From Citrobacter farmeri (lineage in GTDB: Bacteria; Pseudomonadota; Gammaproteobacteria; Enterobacterales; Enterobacteriaceae), in contig NZ_CP077291.1 in the NCBI RefSeq assembly GCF_019048065.1, positions 1,612,001-1,676,000 of the forward strand: a stretch of 64,000 bases of DNA. Direction: 5' to 3'. The first letter of the stretch is position 1. Each line of letters starts with the position of its first letter. The translations under genes and the position numbers were made by a program. A model generated the notes under the pieces. It was not told the origin of the DNA and made no database searches. It saw nothing but the letters and a program-made list of their open reading frames with translations. Shown here one piece after another: positions 1 to 12,382 of this stretch.

Positions 1-185
1 ACACCGATCCTCAACTGACAACGGTGCGCTATCCTATTGCTTCTATGGCAAAACTGGCGACAGAACTTGCCTTGCAGGGCGCGGCTGGGACGTTGGATTT
101 ATCCGCGACACATTGCTTTATGCCGACCCTCGTACGGCGTCATTCGGTTGCTGTGCGACAGAATGCGGCGGCGATCACTAACTGA
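1..185 (+). CDS. galS: GalS repressor, C-terminal end only (partial)
   Basis: The frame starting at base 3 reads through to a TGA at 183-185 and encodes the last 60 residues of the galactose isorepressor, ending QNAAAITN. The stretch [21 protein letters not shown] matches the end of the LacI/GalR-family effector-binding domain of GalS from memory. GalS represses the adjacent mgl operon and releases it when galactose or fucose is bound. The 5' end lies outside the window. The same-strand position just upstream of mglB is the enterobacterial arrangement. Confidence 0.93.
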   Translation, partial: TDPQLTTVRYPIASMAKLATELALQGAAGTLDLSATHCFMPTLVRRHSVAVRQNAAAITN

Positions 186-198
186 TGATTTCGCCAGA

Positions 199-258
199 TG
201 TAACCGCTTTCAATATGTGAGTAAATTCACAGTATCTTAACATTGTCGTCGCTATGAT
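199..258 (+). promoter_or_regulatory. mgl promoter: gal operator, CRP site and -10
   Basis: A gal-type operator TGTAACCGCTTTCAA lies at 199-213. Next to it is a perfect CRP half-site pair TGTGA-N6-TCACA at 216-231. A TATGAT -10 hexamer sits at 253-258. With a start near 265 the CRP site is centred at about -41.5, a class II activator position, so no -35 box is needed. Layout matches the E. coli mgl promoter, which is CRP-activated and GalS/GalR-repressed. Confidence 0.88.
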
Positions 259-315
259 GGCACCGCTTGTCGCACTGTAACTACGATGTAACTGTGAGTA
301 ATCACTTTTACCGAG

Positions 316-331
316 GTAAAAGCGCTTTAAG
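316..331 (+). promoter_or_regulatory. possible second gal-type operator
   Basis: GTAAAAGCGCTTTAAG at 316-331 is a near-palindrome centred on GCGC and resembles the GTGTAANCGNTTNCAC gal operator consensus only in part. It lies about 50 bases downstream of the predicted mgl start site, where a second operator could allow looping repression. This is a sequence-only suggestion. Confidence 0.35.
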
Positions 332-481
332 CGAAATTAAAGCCTATTTCTGGAGCGTTACCGGGCAAGGAAGAGAGATTTTTTTAAAATGAGCCTCGGC
401 GTCTACATAACACTTCATTAACGTTTGTCCCGCCGGGCATTTATCTTACGTACTACCCTGCATAATAGAACCGGAGTTACC

Positions 482-1480
482 ATGAATAAGAAGGTGTTGA
501 CCCTTTCTGCCGTTATGGCAAGCATGTTATTCGGCGCGGCTGCGCACGCTGCTGATACTCGCATCGGTGTGACAATCTATAAATATGACGATAACTTTAT
601 GTCCGTGGTGCGTAAGGCTATCGAAGCAGACGCGAAAGCGGCGCCAGATGTTCAACTGCTGATGAACGACTCGCAGAACGACCAGTCCAAACAGAACGAT
701 CAGATCGACGTGCTGTTGGCAAAAGGCGTTAAAGCGCTGGCTATCAACCTGGTTGACCCGGCGGCTGCGGGTACTGTTATTGAGAAAGCGCGCGGTCAGA
801 ACGTGCCAGTGGTCTTCTTCAACAAAGAACCTTCGCGTAAAGCTCTGGACAGCTATGACAAGGCTTACTACGTCGGTACTGACTCCAAAGAATCCGGTAT
901 TATCCAGGGCGATCTGATTGCCAAACACTGGGCGGCAAACCAGGGCTGGGATCTGAACAAAGACGGTCAGATTCAGTTCGTACTGCTGAAAGGCGAGCCG
1001 GGTCATCCGGATGCAGAAGCACGTACGACTTACGTCATTAAAGAGCTGAACGACAAAGGCATCAAAACCGAGCAGTTGCAGTTAGATACCGCGATGTGGG
1101 ACACCGCAATGGCGAAAGACAAAATGGACGCGTGGCTCTCCGGTCCGAACGCGAACAAAATTGAAGTGGTTATCGCCAACAACGATGCAATGGCAATGGG
1201 TGCGGTTGAAGCGCTGAAAGCGCACAACAAAACCAGCGTGCCGGTATTTGGCGTCGATGCCCTGCCAGAAGCGCTGGCGCTGGTGAAATCCGGTGCGCTG
1301 GCCGGTACTGTGCTGAACGATGCGAACAACCAGGCAAAAGCGACCTTTGATCTGGCGAAAAACCTCGCTGACGGCAAGGGCGCCGCCGATGGCACTGAGT
1401 GGAAAATCGAAAATAAAATCGTCCGCGTTCCTTACGTAGGCGTTGATAAAGATAACCTGGCCGAGTTCACCAAGAAGTAA
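482..1480 (+). CDS. mglB: D-galactose/methyl-galactoside periplasmic binding protein
   Basis: A 332-residue periplasmic sugar-binding protein that captures galactose and glucose for the MglAC importer and also serves as ligand carrier for the Trg chemoreceptor. Residues 1-23 form a clear signal peptide ending AHA. The calcium loop DLNKDGQIQ is present around residue 157. The start at 482 (MNKKVLTL) was chosen over an upstream in-frame ATG because it gives the E. coli length, begins the signal peptide and follows CCGGAG. First gene of mglBAC, under CRP and GalS control. Very close to E. coli MglB. Confidence 0.97.
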   Translation: MNKKVLTLSAVMASMLFGAAAHAADTRIGVTIYKYDDNFMSVVRKAIEADAKAAPDVQLLMNDSQNDQSKQNDQIDVLLAKGVKALAINLVDPAAAGTVIEKARGQNVPVVFFNKEPSRKALDSYDKAYYVGTDSKESGIIQGDLIAKHWAANQGWDLNKDGQIQFVLLKGEPGHPDAEARTTYVIKELNDKGIKTEQLQLDTAMWDTAMAKDKMDAWLSGPNANKIEVVIANNDAMAMGAVEALKAHNKTSVPVFGVDALPEALALVKSGALAGTVLNDANNQAKATFDLAKNLADGKGAADGTEWKIENKIVRVPYVGVDKDNLAEFTKK

Positions 1481-1487
1481 GTTTGTG

Positions 1488-1509
1488 GGGCGCGATAATT
1501 ATCGCGCCC
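1488..1509 (+). other. perfect 22-base palindrome in the mglB-mglA gap
   Basis: An 11-bp-arm perfect inverted repeat (GGGCGCGATAA and its complement) lies 8 bases after the mglB stop, followed by CTTTC with only a short T run. In RNA it would form a strong hairpin at the 3' end of mglB. Such intercistronic hairpins usually protect the upstream message and lower downstream expression, which fits the need for more binding protein than ATPase. The role is inferred. Confidence 0.75.
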
Positions 1510-1547
1510 TTTCATCACGCACTCTGCGAGGCCAACAAGGTATAATT

Positions 1548-3068
1548 ATGGTCAGCACAACTACTCAGCCGTCAGGCGAATTCTTGTTGGAAATGAGCGG
1601 CATCAACAAGTCTTTTCCCGGCGTTAAGGCACTTGATAATGTTAATTTAAAAGTCCGCCCGCATTCGATTCATGCCTTAATGGGAGAGAATGGCGCAGGA
1701 AAGTCGACACTATTAAAATGTCTTTTTGGGATCTATCAGAAAGATTCTGGCAGCATATTATTTCAGGGTAAAGAAATCGATTTTCATTCAGCCAAAGAAG
1801 CGCTGGAGAATGGTATTTCAATGGTACACCAGGAGTTAAACCTGGTATTACAGCGTTCTGTAATGGACAACATGTGGCTGGGACGTTATCCCACCAAAGG
1901 CATGTTTGTCGATCAGGAGAAAATGTACCGTGATACCAAAGCTATTTTTGACGAGCTGGATATTGATATCGATCCGCGTGCGCGCGTCGGAACATTGTCC
2001 GTATCGCAAATGCAGATGATCGAAATTGCCAAAGCGTTTTCGTATAACGCGAAAATTGTGATTATGGATGAACCAACCTCTTCGTTAACGGAGAAAGAGG
2101 TCAACCATCTTTTTACTATTATTCGTAAGCTGAAAGAGCGTGGCTGCGGTATTGTCTATATCTCCCACAAAATGGAAGAAATTTTCCAGTTATGCGATGA
2201 GATCACCGTTCTGCGTGACGGACAATGGATTGCGACGCAACCGTTAGAAGGGCTGGACATGGACAAGATCATCGCCATGATGGTCGGTCGCTCCCTGAAC
2301 CAGCGATTCCCGGATAAAGTCAACAAGCCAGGAGAAGTCATTCTGGAAGTGCGTAACCTGACCTCGCTGCGCCAACCGTCGATCCGTGATGTCTCCTTTG
2401 ATTTACATAAAGGCGAGATCCTCGGCATCGCAGGACTGGTCGGCGCCAAACGCACTGACATCGTTGAAACACTGTTTGGTATCCGTGAGAAATCTTCGGG
2501 CACCATTACACTGCACGGTAAAAAGATTAATAACCATAGTGCGAATGAGGCCATTAACCACGGTTTTGCGCTGGTCACAGAAGAGCGTCGTTCCACCGGT
2601 ATATATGCTTATCTGGATATTGGTTTCAACTCCTTAATTTCCAATATTCAGAATTACAAAAATAAGGTCGGTCTGTTAGATAACTCGCGAATGAAAAGCG
2701 ATACCCAATGGGTTATTGACTCCATGCGGGTAAAAACGCCAGGTCACAAGACGCAAATTGGTTCGCTTTCGGGTGGTAACCAGCAGAAGGTGGTTATTGG
2801 TCGCTGGCTGCTGACGCAACCGGAAATTTTAATGCTCGACGAACCCACTCGTGGGATAGACGTCGGTGCGAAGTTTGAAATTTATCAGTTAATTGCGGAA
2901 CTGGCGAAAAAAGGTAAGGGGATCATTATCATCTCCTCCGAAATGCCGGAATTGTTAGGGATAACAGATCGTATTCTGGTCATGAGCAACGGCCTCGTTT
3001 CTGGAATTGTTGATACAAAAACGACAACGCAAAACGAAATTCTGCGTCTTGCGTCTTTGCACCTTTAA
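1548..3068 (+). CDS. mglA: galactose/methyl-galactoside import ATP-binding protein
   Basis: A 506-residue tandem ABC ATPase that energises galactose uptake with MglB and MglC. The first half has Walker [10 protein letters not shown], signature [15 protein letters not shown] and Walker [11 protein letters not shown]. In the second half the Walker A position reads GLVGAKRT, a degenerate form typical of this family, with signature LSGGNQQK and Walker [13 protein letters not shown]. The ATG at 1548 was chosen because [18 protein letters not shown] aligns with E. coli MglA; a longer reading from 1443 would overlap mglB. Followed 15 bases later by mglC. Confidence 0.96.
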   Translation: MVSTTTQPSGEFLLEMSGINKSFPGVKALDNVNLKVRPHSIHALMGENGAGKSTLLKCLFGIYQKDSGSILFQGKEIDFHSAKEALENGISMVHQELNLVLQRSVMDNMWLGRYPTKGMFVDQEKMYRDTKAIFDELDIDIDPRARVGTLSVSQMQMIEIAKAFSYNAKIVIMDEPTSSLTEKEVNHLFTIIRKLKERGCGIVYISHKMEEIFQLCDEITVLRDGQWIATQPLEGLDMDKIIAMMVGRSLNQRFPDKVNKPGEVILEVRNLTSLRQPSIRDVSFDLHKGEILGIAGLVGAKRTDIVETLFGIREKSSGTITLHGKKINNHSANEAINHGFALVTEERRSTGIYAYLDIGFNSLISNIQNYKNKVGLLDNSRMKSDTQWVIDSMRVKTPGHKTQIGSLSGGNQQKVVIGRWLLTQPEILMLDEPTRGIDVGAKFEIYQLIAELAKKGKGIIIISSEMPELLGITDRILVMSNGLVSGIVDTKTTTQNEILRLASLHL

Positions 3069-3083
3069 GATCAGGGGCTCCTC

Positions 3084-4094
3084 ATGAGTGCGTTAAATAA
3101 GAAAAGTTTTCTTACTTATCTGAAAGAGGGCGGTATTTACGTCGTTCTTTTAGTCTTGCTGGCCATTATTATTTTCCAGGATCCCACGTTCTTAAGTCTG
3201 CTTAACTTAAGTAATATTCTGACCCAGTCTTCTGTGCGTATTATTATTGCGTTGGGGGTCGCGGGTCTGATTGTCACCCAGGGGACTGACCTGTCCGCGG
3301 GGCGTCAGGTTGGTCTGGCGGCGGTGGTGGCGGCAACGCTGCTGCAATCGATGGAGAACGCCAATAAAGTGTTCCCCGAAATGGCAACCATGCCGATTGC
3401 GCTGGTGATCCTGATCGTTTGCGCCATTGGCGCCATCATTGGTCTGGTGAACGGGATTATCATCGCTTACCTGAACGTGACGCCGTTTATTACGACGCTT
3501 GGCACGATGATTATCGTCTACGGGATCAACTCCCTGTATTACGATTTCGTGGGTGCCTCACCGATTTCGGGTTTTGACAGCGGCTTCTCGACCTTTGCGC
3601 AGGGCTTTATCGCGCTGGGCAGCTTCCGGCTTTCGTATATCACGTTCTATGCGCTGATCGCCGTCGCGTTTGTCTGGGTGCTGTGGAATAAAACCCGCTT
3701 CGGTAAAAACATTTTCGCCATCGGCGGTAACCCGGAAGCGGCGAAAGTGTCTGGCGTGAACGTGGCGTTGAACCTGCTGATGATTTATGCGCTGTCCGGT
3801 GTGTTCTATGCCTTCGGCGGTCTGCTGGAAGCGGGGCGTATCGGTTCTGCAACCAACAACCTGGGCTTTATGTACGAACTGGATGCGATTGCGGCCTGCG
3901 TGGTCGGCGGCGTGTCGTTTAGCGGCGGGGTGGGAACCGTATTCGGCGTGGTGACCGGTGTGATTATCTTTACCGTCATCAACTACGGCCTGACTTACAT
4001 CGGCGTTAACCCGTACTGGCAGTACATCATCAAAGGCGGCATTATCATCTTCGCGGTCGCGCTGGATTCACTGAAATACGCACGTAAGAAGTAA
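3084..4094 (+). CDS. mglC: galactose/methyl-galactoside ABC transporter permease
   Basis: A 336-residue inner-membrane permease with about ten hydrophobic segments, of the AraH/RbsC family. It forms the transmembrane channel of the MglABC importer. The motif GTDLSAGRQVGLAAVVAA is typical of sugar permeases of this class. Last gene of mglBAC, 15 bases after mglA, with a terminator immediately after it. Length equals that of the E. coli protein. Confidence 0.96.
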   Translation: MSALNKKSFLTYLKEGGIYVVLLVLLAIIIFQDPTFLSLLNLSNILTQSSVRIIIALGVAGLIVTQGTDLSAGRQVGLAAVVAATLLQSMENANKVFPEMATMPIALVILIVCAIGAIIGLVNGIIIAYLNVTPFITTLGTMIIVYGINSLYYDFVGASPISGFDSGFSTFAQGFIALGSFRLSYITFYALIAVAFVWVLWNKTRFGKNIFAIGGNPEAAKVSGVNVALNLLMIYALSGVFYAFGGLLEAGRIGSATNNLGFMYELDAIAACVVGGVSFSGGVGTVFGVVTGVIIFTVINYGLTYIGVNPYWQYIIKGGIIIFAVALDSLKYARKK

Positions 4095-4112
4095 GCCTTC
4101 AATCCAGAATCA

Positions 4113-4146
4113 AACCGGTGCAGACCTGTCCTGCGCCGGTTTTTTA
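4113..4146 (+). terminator. mglC/yeiS convergent terminator
   Basis: Arms AACCGGTGCAG (4113-4123) and CTGCGCCGGTT (4131-4141) form a stem with one non-pairing position and a 7-base loop, followed by a T run. On the minus strand the stem is preceded by AAAAAA and followed by TTTG, so it may also stop transcription from the convergent sanA-yeiS unit. Confidence 0.85.
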
Positions 4147-4383
4147 TTTGATAAAAACCAACCAGATGCCTACCAGTAGCACGCCGACCGAAAGGCCAAA
4201 GTAAACGCCAATATAGCTCCAGTAAGCGCCAGGCTCCGCGGAACGTTGAATTAAGCGTGGCGTTTGCGAGCCTTTGACGGTTTTCTCAACAACGCCGGAG
4301 CGTAACCCTTTAATGCCTTCCCGCAGCGTCCAGGCGACGATCATCAGTACGCCAATCACGATAAAAAGGGTTTTGTCTTCCAT
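4144..4383 (-). CDS. small membrane protein, DUF2542 (YeiS-like)
   Basis: A 79-residue protein with a hydrophobic segment at about residues 5-20 and another at 55-78, joined by a basic linker with REGIKGLRSGVVEKTVKG. The pattern and the position next to sanA match E. coli YeiS (DUF2542, 79 residues), but side-chain identity looks much lower than for neighbouring genes. It could be a diverged orthologue or a family member replacing it. Its start is 2 bases from the sanA stop, so the two are probably co-transcribed. Function unknown. Confidence 0.7.
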   Translation of the reverse strand: MEDKTLFIVIGVLMIVAWTLREGIKGLRSGVVEKTVKGSQTPRLIQRSAEPGAYWSYIGVYFGLSVGVLLVGIWLVFIK

Positions 4384-4385
4384 GC

Positions 4386-5195
<810 letters not shown>

Positions 5196-5262
5196 TCAGC
5201 AATACGCAGTCATACCGAACGAAGTGAGTATCGACCCGATAAGCGTAGCGCTATCAGACGAT

Positions 5263-5303
5263 TAGGCCGGACAGCGGTTAAACCGCCTGCTCCGGCCTAC
5301 GGA
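5263..5303. repeat. REP-like palindromic element between sanA and cdd
   Basis: The inverted repeat around TAGGCCGGACAGCGG and CCGCCTGCTCCGGCCTA resembles the enterobacterial REP/BIME palindrome (GCCGGATGCGG...). It lies in the sanA-cdd gap, both genes on the minus strand, and would form a hairpin at the 3' end of the cdd message. Confidence 0.7.
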
Positions 5304-5307
5304 CTGA

Positions 5308-6205
<898 letters not shown>

Positions 6206-6264
6206 GGCGTTGCCTCATAACAATGTATTGGGATCGTAGTGTACGGGCCTGCTACCGCTATATG

Positions 6265-6330
6265 TGTGATCGGAATCTCATTGTGTGTGCAACTTATGAA
6301 ACTTAAATGAAAAATGCGCGACGTATCGCA
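6265..6330 (-). promoter_or_regulatory. cdd control region: two CRP-like sites (CytR/CRP)
   Basis: Read on the minus strand, a CRP-like site TGAGATTCCGATCACA corresponds to 6265-6280, and a second CRP-like sequence TGCGATACGTCGCGCA to 6315-6330. The two sites are about 50 bases apart, the spacing that CytR bridges in the E. coli cdd promoter, whose sequence is very similar. The region ends in the yohK-cdd gap. Confidence 0.75.
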
Positions 6331-6334
6331 AATT

Positions 6335-7461
<1,127 letters not shown>

Positions 7462-7556
7462 TTAAACTTTAAAACGTGCTATCGATCACATCATGAATTC
7501 TTAGCATACTGGAGATAGATAACAGGAACATTGGGCAATGCCCCCAATACGTGACG

Positions 7557-8465
7557 TTAAACTTGTGCCAGCAGTTGTAAGAAACGACTCAGCGCACTGG
7601 ACGGCGTCTCATTATTGCGCCAGAACACACCCACGCTCCCTTTCTGTTCGATCTTCGGCAGGTTCAGGATCACCAGTTGTCCCTGGCTGGCATAGCGTTG
7701 TGCCAGCCGTAAAGAAAGGATAGAGATCATATCGCTGCTTTGCAGCAGGTTGGTACTGACGTTCATTGATGCCGATTCGATGGTGTTTTCCGGCAGCATC
7801 ACCCCGTTATCGACCAGTGCGTTGTCAATACTCAGGCGAATGGGCGTTCCTGTCGGCCAGACAATCCAGCGCCAGTGCGCGAGATCAGCCCAGCTCAGGG
7901 TGTCAAACTTCGCCAGAGGATGGTGGGGACGAGCGACAAAGCAGACGGGTTCGGTATACAGCACCTGGTAATTGAGCGGGAGTTGCAGCGCTCGTCCACC
8001 GACGCGACCTACCACCACATCCACGGAACCGGCAAGCAGGTCGTGAAGCAGCGGCGTCATGACCTTTTCTTCAATGTTGAGATGTAGCGTCGGCATCTCA
8101 ACGAGCAGATTGAGGATCGCCTGCGACACACAGTCGGTCGCCACCGGCGAGCAGCCGATTTTCAGGCTTCCTACCAGACCGCCTTCTTTAAAGCGTGCCA
8201 TTTCATACTGTGAACGTTCCATGTCATTGATTAAACGCTGAGCATGTTGCAGCAGCAACTTGCCGCCTTCCGAGGGGCGCAGGCCTTTACTGTGACGTTC
8301 AAAGAGCGTGATCCCCATCTCATCTTCGAGCTGTGACAGCCATTTTGACAGGGCAGGCTGGGTGATATTCATCATCCGCGCGACGTGCGTGAGATTCCCT
8401 TGTTCGCCCAGCGCCACCAGCATTTGCAAATGATGCAGCTTCAGTTTTTGCGCCCAGTTTGCCAT
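7557..8465 (-). CDS. mhbR: LysR-type regulator of the 3-hydroxybenzoate operon
   Basis: A 302-residue LysR-type regulator: N-terminal winged helix (about residues 5-65, LHHLQMLVALGEQGNLTHVARMMNITQPALSKWL) and a C-terminal effector-binding domain. The start at 8465 (MANWAQKLK) is preferred because GGAGG lies 7-11 bases upstream and the helix-turn-helix then begins at the usual place. It is divergent from mhbT, so it most likely activates the mhb operon in response to 3-hydroxybenzoate or gentisate. Gene name by context and resemblance to Klebsiella MhbR; effector is inferred. Confidence 0.88.
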   Translation of the reverse strand: MANWAQKLKLHHLQMLVALGEQGNLTHVARMMNITQPALSKWLSQLEDEMGITLFERHSKGLRPSEGGKLLLQHAQRLINDMERSQYEMARFKEGGLVGSLKIGCSPVATDCVSQAILNLLVEMPTLHLNIEEKVMTPLLHDLLAGSVDVVVGRVGGRALQLPLNYQVLYTEPVCFVARPHHPLAKFDTLSWADLAHWRWIVWPTGTPIRLSIDNALVDNGVMLPENTIESASMNVSTNLLQSSDMISILSLRLAQRYASQGQLVILNLPKIEQKGSVGVFWRNNETPSSALSRFLQLLAQV

Positions 8466-8470
8466 CAGCG

Positions 8471-8486
8471 ATAACCTCCAGGTTAT
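8471..8486. promoter_or_regulatory. 7-bp-arm dyad, likely MhbR operator
   Basis: ATAACCTCCAGGTTAT has perfect 7-base arms around a CC centre and fits the T-N11-A LysR-box format. It lies 5 bases upstream of the mhbR start, and on the minus strand contains the GGAGG ribosome site of mhbR. It is about 62 bases upstream of the predicted mhbT start site, the usual LysR recognition-site distance. Binding is inferred. Confidence 0.7.
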
Positions 8487-8505
8487 GTCTCTGCATGAAA
8501 AGCCA

Positions 8506-8533
8506 TTGTACATTTTATCGCCCGGTCTACAAA
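8506..8533 (+). promoter_or_regulatory. candidate mhbT promoter
   Basis: TTGTAC at 8506-8511 and TACAAA at 8528-8533 are separated by 16 bases and would start transcription near 8540, upstream of mhbT. The suboptimal boxes suit an activator-dependent promoter. Confidence 0.4.
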
Positions 8534-8591
8534 CTCGTAACATACAAAAAACAAAACGACATCTTTCCCTACCTGCACCGAGGCATTCACT

Positions 8592-9950
8592 ATGACTCAA
8601 CGACGTGAACTACAAGCCCTTATCGATGCTGCTCCTGTCAGCAAGACTCAGTGGCGGGTGATCATCTGCTGCTTTCTGGTCGTCATGCTTGATGGTTTTG
8701 ATACGGCAGCCATTGGCTTTATTGCACCCGATATTCGTACCCACTGGCAGTTAACTGCCGGAGATCTGGCTCCGCTGTTCGGCGCGGGTCTGTTAGGACT
8801 TACCGCTGGCGCCTTACTTTGCGGACCGCTGTCTGACCGCTTCGGTCGCAAACGGGTGATTGAGCTTTGCGTGGCGCTGTTTGGCGCGCTGAGCCTGATT
8901 TCCGCCTTTTCACCGGATCTGCAAACGCTGGTCATCCTGCGCTTTCTGACCGGCCTGGGTCTGGGCGGCGCCATGCCGAATACCATCACAATGACCTCTG
9001 AATACCTGCCTGCCCGCCGCCGTGGTGCGCTGGTTACCCTGATGTTCTGCGGCTTTACGCTCGGTTCCGCCATGGGCGGGATTGTCAGCGCGCAGTTGGT
9101 GCCGGTCATCGGCTGGCATGGGATCCTGGTACTCGGCGGCGTGCTACCGCTGATGCTGTTCTTCGTGCTGCTCGCGGTCTTGCCGGAATCTCCGCGCTGG
9201 CAGGTACGCCGCAAGTTACCGCAGGCAACCATTGCCAGAACGGTCAGCGCGATCACTGGCGAACGTTATGACAATACGCAGTTTTACCTCCAGGAGGCGG
9301 CGGCGATCGCCAAAGGCAGCATTCGCCAACTGTTTGTTGGTCGCCAGTTGCCCATTACCCTGATGTTATGGGTGGTGTTTTTCATGAGTCTGTTAATCAT
9401 CTACCTCCTGTCGAGCTGGATGCCGACGCTGTTGCACCATCGCGGAATTGACCTGCAACAGGCTTCCTGGGTGACGGCGGCGTTTCAGGTTGGCGGGACA
9501 CTCGGCGCGCTGGCACTGGGCGTGCTGATGGATAAACACAATCCGTTCCGGGTGCTGGCGGTGAGTTACGCGCTGGGAGCGGTATGCATCATCATGATTG
9601 GTCTGAGCGAAAATGGTTTATGGCTGATGGCGCTGGCGATCTTCGGTACCGGGGTGGGTATCAGCGGATCGCAGGTGGGCCTCAACGCCTTAACCGCCAC
9701 GCTCTATCCCACACAGAGTCGGGCGACGGGCGTGAGCTGGTCGAACGCGGTGGGGCGCTGCGGAGCGATTGTTGGTTCGCTTTCCGGCGGCGTGATGATG
9801 GCGATGAATTTCTCTTTTGACACCTTGTTTTTCATTATCGCTGTTCCGGCGGCCATTAGCGCGGTGATGTTAGCCGTACTGACGGTAGTTGTCCGCCAGT
9901 CAGCCTCTGTCCCGGATAGCTTGCCGCACGCAAGCGTCGCAAACGAATAA
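8592..9950 (+). CDS. mhbT: MFS transporter for 3-hydroxybenzoate/gentisate
   Basis: A 452-residue major facilitator of the aromatic acid:H+ symporter family with about twelve membrane segments. The motif [15 protein letters not shown] in the first helix and [12 protein letters not shown] between helices 2 and 3 are AAHS signatures. First gene of mhbTDHIM, so it most likely imports 3-hydroxybenzoate, and perhaps gentisate. A GAGG ribosome site lies about 10 bases before the ATG. The exact substrate is inferred from the operon. Confidence 0.9.
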   Translation: MTQRRELQALIDAAPVSKTQWRVIICCFLVVMLDGFDTAAIGFIAPDIRTHWQLTAGDLAPLFGAGLLGLTAGALLCGPLSDRFGRKRVIELCVALFGALSLISAFSPDLQTLVILRFLTGLGLGGAMPNTITMTSEYLPARRRGALVTLMFCGFTLGSAMGGIVSAQLVPVIGWHGILVLGGVLPLMLFFVLLAVLPESPRWQVRRKLPQATIARTVSAITGERYDNTQFYLQEAAAIAKGSIRQLFVGRQLPITLMLWVVFFMSLLIIYLLSSWMPTLLHHRGIDLQQASWVTAAFQVGGTLGALALGVLMDKHNPFRVLAVSYALGAVCIIMIGLSENGLWLMALAIFGTGVGISGSQVGLNALTATLYPTQSRATGVSWSNAVGRCGAIVGSLSGGVMMAMNFSFDTLFFIIAVPAAISAVMLAVLTVVVRQSASVPDSLPHASVANE

Positions 9951-9961
9951 GGAGAATCCCT

Positions 9962-10999
9962 ATGTCAGAACAAAATCAGGATGTTAAAAACAGCCGTCAA
10001 CAGTTTTACCAGCATATTTCGGGGCAGAACCTGACCCCGCTGTGGGAATCACTGCACCACCTGGTTCCGCAAACGCCGAATCCGACCTGTGCGCCAGCCT
10101 ACTGGAACTATCAGGAAATTCGCCCGCTGCTGCTGGAAAGCGGCAATCTGATTGGCGCGAAAGAGGCGATTCGTCGTGTGCTGGTACTGGAAAACCCAAT
10201 GTTACGCGGGCAATCCTCCATCACGTCAACGCTTTACGCGGGCTTGCAGTTGATCCTGCCGGGCGAAGTCGCACCCAGCCATCGTCATAACCAGTCGGCA
10301 TTACGCTTTATTGTGGAAGGGAAAGGCGCGTTCACTGCCGTGGACGGCGAGCGCACCCAGATGCACACCGGCGACTTTATTCTGACTCCGCAGTGGCAAT
10401 GGCACGATCACGGTAACCCGGGCGATGAGCCGGTGGTCTGGCTGGACGGTCTGGATCTGCCACTGGTTAATATTCTGGGCTGTGGCTTTGCTGAAGATTA
10501 CCCGGAAGATCAGCAGCCGGTATCGCGCAAAGAGGGGGACTACCTGCCGCGCTATGCCGCCAACATGCTGCCGCTGCGCCATCAGAAAGGCAACTCATCG
10601 CCGATTTTCAACTACCGCTATGACCGTAGTCGCGAAGCGCTGGATGACCTGACTCGTCTGGGCGATGCCGATGAGTGGGATGGTTACAAAATGCGCTATG
10701 TTAACCCGGTGACCGGCGGCTACCCGATGCCATCGATGGGCACGTTCCTGCAACTGTTGCCAAAAGGCTTTACCTCGCGGGTGGCGCGTACCACTGACAG
10801 CACCATTTACCACGTCGTTGAAGGGGCGGGCGAGGTCACCGTCGGCAACGAGACCTTCCATTTTTCAGCCAAAGATATTTTTGTGGTTCCGACCTGGCAC
10901 GGCGTGTCGTTCAAAACCACCGACGAGACCGTTTTATTCAGTTTTTCGGACCGAACGGTTCAGGAAGCCCTCGGGTTGTTCCGCGAAGCCCGCTATTAA
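9962..10999 (+). CDS. mhbD: gentisate 1,2-dioxygenase
   Basis: A 345-residue bicupin iron(II) dioxygenase that opens gentisate to maleylpyruvate. The metal-binding cupin motif is visible as [22 protein letters not shown], with a later W.DHG histidine in [11 protein letters not shown]. The second cupin spans about residues 245-330 ([10 protein letters not shown]). Length is usual for the family. Second gene in the mhb operon, with AAGGAG before the start. Ring cleavage in this pathway needs the hydroxylase encoded three genes downstream. Confidence 0.94.
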   Translation: MSEQNQDVKNSRQQFYQHISGQNLTPLWESLHHLVPQTPNPTCAPAYWNYQEIRPLLLESGNLIGAKEAIRRVLVLENPMLRGQSSITSTLYAGLQLILPGEVAPSHRHNQSALRFIVEGKGAFTAVDGERTQMHTGDFILTPQWQWHDHGNPGDEPVVWLDGLDLPLVNILGCGFAEDYPEDQQPVSRKEGDYLPRYAANMLPLRHQKGNSSPIFNYRYDRSREALDDLTRLGDADEWDGYKMRYVNPVTGGYPMPSMGTFLQLLPKGFTSRVARTTDSTIYHVVEGAGEVTVGNETFHFSAKDIFVVPTWHGVSFKTTDETVLFSFSDRTVQEALGLFREARY

Positions 11000-11013
11000 T
11001 TTGGGAGAGATCC

Positions 11014-11715
11014 ATGACTCAGTATGTATTTGCACCACAAGCCCCTGTGACCGTCCCGGTTGTCGGCAGCGATGCGCAGTTCCCCGTTCGTCGTGTGTAC
11101 TGCGTGGGGCGCAACTATGCCGCCCATGCTCGTGAAATGGGTTTCGACCCCGATCGTGAACCGCCGTTTTTCTTCTGTAAGCCTGCCGATGCGGTTGTGC
11201 CAGTTGCCGCCGGTGAAACGTTAGCGCTGCCATACCCGGCACAGACGGATAACTATCACTATGAAATTGAGCTGGTGGTCGCCATTGGCAAAAAGGGTAG
11301 CGATATCCCGCTAGAAAAAGCCCATGAGTATATCTGGGGTTACGCCACCGGACTGGATATGACCCGTCGCGATCGCCAGATGGAGATGCGTCAAATGGGA
11401 CGTCCGTGGGAAATCGGCAAAGCGTTTGATCTCTCTGCGCCCATCGCGCCGCTGCATAAAGCGGACGACATTGCGGATATCACCTCTGCGCCTATCTGGT
11501 TACAGGTTAACGGTGACGATCATCAGCGCAGCGACATTCGCCATCTGATCTGGTCGGTGAATGAAACGATCAGCTATCTGTCCGGTTTCTTCGAACTGCA
11601 GCCGGGCGACCTGATCTTCACCGGTACGCCGGAAGGCGTTGGAGCGGTGGTGAAAGGGGATGTGATCACCGGCGGCGTGGACGGGTTAACACCTATCGCT
11701 GTGAAGATTGTCTGA
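11014..11715 (+). CDS. mhbH: fumarylpyruvate hydrolase (FAH family)
   Basis: A 233-residue fumarylacetoacetate-hydrolase-fold enzyme that splits fumarylpyruvate to fumarate and pyruvate, the last step of the pathway. Family motifs include [16 protein letters not shown] near the N terminus, the metal-ligand region [12 protein letters not shown] and the C-terminal [13 protein letters not shown]. Starts 14 bases after mhbD and is followed after 8 bases by mhbI. Confidence 0.93.
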   Translation: MTQYVFAPQAPVTVPVVGSDAQFPVRRVYCVGRNYAAHAREMGFDPDREPPFFFCKPADAVVPVAAGETLALPYPAQTDNYHYEIELVVAIGKKGSDIPLEKAHEYIWGYATGLDMTRRDRQMEMRQMGRPWEIGKAFDLSAPIAPLHKADDIADITSAPIWLQVNGDDHQRSDIRHLIWSVNETISYLSGFFELQPGDLIFTGTPEGVGAVVKGDVITGGVDGLTPIAVKIV

Positions 11716-11723
11716 GGTGATGT

Positions 11724-12368
11724 ATGAAGCTGTACAGTTTTTTTAACAGTTCGGCGTCGTACCGCGTTCGTATCGCGCTGGCGTTAAAGGGCATCGACTA
11801 CCAGACGGTGGGCGTCAATATTCGTATCGGTCAACAAAACGAACTGGCTTACCGGCGGATGAATCCGGTGGGCCTGGTGCCGACGCTGGTGACCGATGAC
11901 GGCGAAGCGCTTGGTCAGTCGCTGGCCATCATCGACTGGTTGGATCGGCATTTTCCGCAGTCACGCCTGCTGCCCGTCAGCGATCCGGCGCGCACGCAGG
12001 TGCTGGAAATCGTCTATGCCATTGCTTGCGATATTCATCCGGTGAACAACCTGCGGGTGCTGCGCTATCTGAGCGAGGAACTGAAGGTCAGTGAAGAAGA
12101 GAAAAAACGCTGGTATGCGCACTGGATCCAACAGGGGTTGAGCGCCGTCGAACAGCTGTTGCGTCAGAGCCAGTCGCAGAACTATTGCGTGGGCAATGCG
12201 CCGACGCTTGCCGACTGCTGCCTGGTTCCACAATGGGCGAATGCGTTAAGAATGGGGTGCGATCTGAGCGGCTTTCCGCGTTGCCAGGCCGTGTATGATG
12301 CCTGTACACAGCTACCGGCGTTCATCGCTGCCGCTCCCGAAAATCAACAAGATAAAATCTCAGCCTGA
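11724..12368 (+). CDS. mhbI: maleylpyruvate isomerase (zeta-class GST fold)
   Basis: A 214-residue glutathione-transferase-fold protein. The zeta-class N-terminal motif SSASYRVRIALALKGI (about residues 9-24) and the stretch NPVGLVPTLV identify it as maleylpyruvate/maleylacetoacetate isomerase. In this operon it should convert maleylpyruvate to fumarylpyruvate. Family members often use a thiol cofactor; dependence on glutathione cannot be judged from sequence. Fourth gene of the mhb operon. Confidence 0.92.
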   Translation: MKLYSFFNSSASYRVRIALALKGIDYQTVGVNIRIGQQNELAYRRMNPVGLVPTLVTDDGEALGQSLAIIDWLDRHFPQSRLLPVSDPARTQVLEIVYAIACDIHPVNNLRVLRYLSEELKVSEEEKKRWYAHWIQQGLSAVEQLLRQSQSQNYCVGNAPTLADCCLVPQWANALRMGCDLSGFPRCQAVYDACTQLPAFIAAAPENQQDKISA

Positions 12369-12382
12369 GAAGGAGAATGACA

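Noticed and set aside
2386..2637. Short plus-strand frame inside mglA
   Set aside because: Out-of-frame reading within a well-conserved ABC ATPase.
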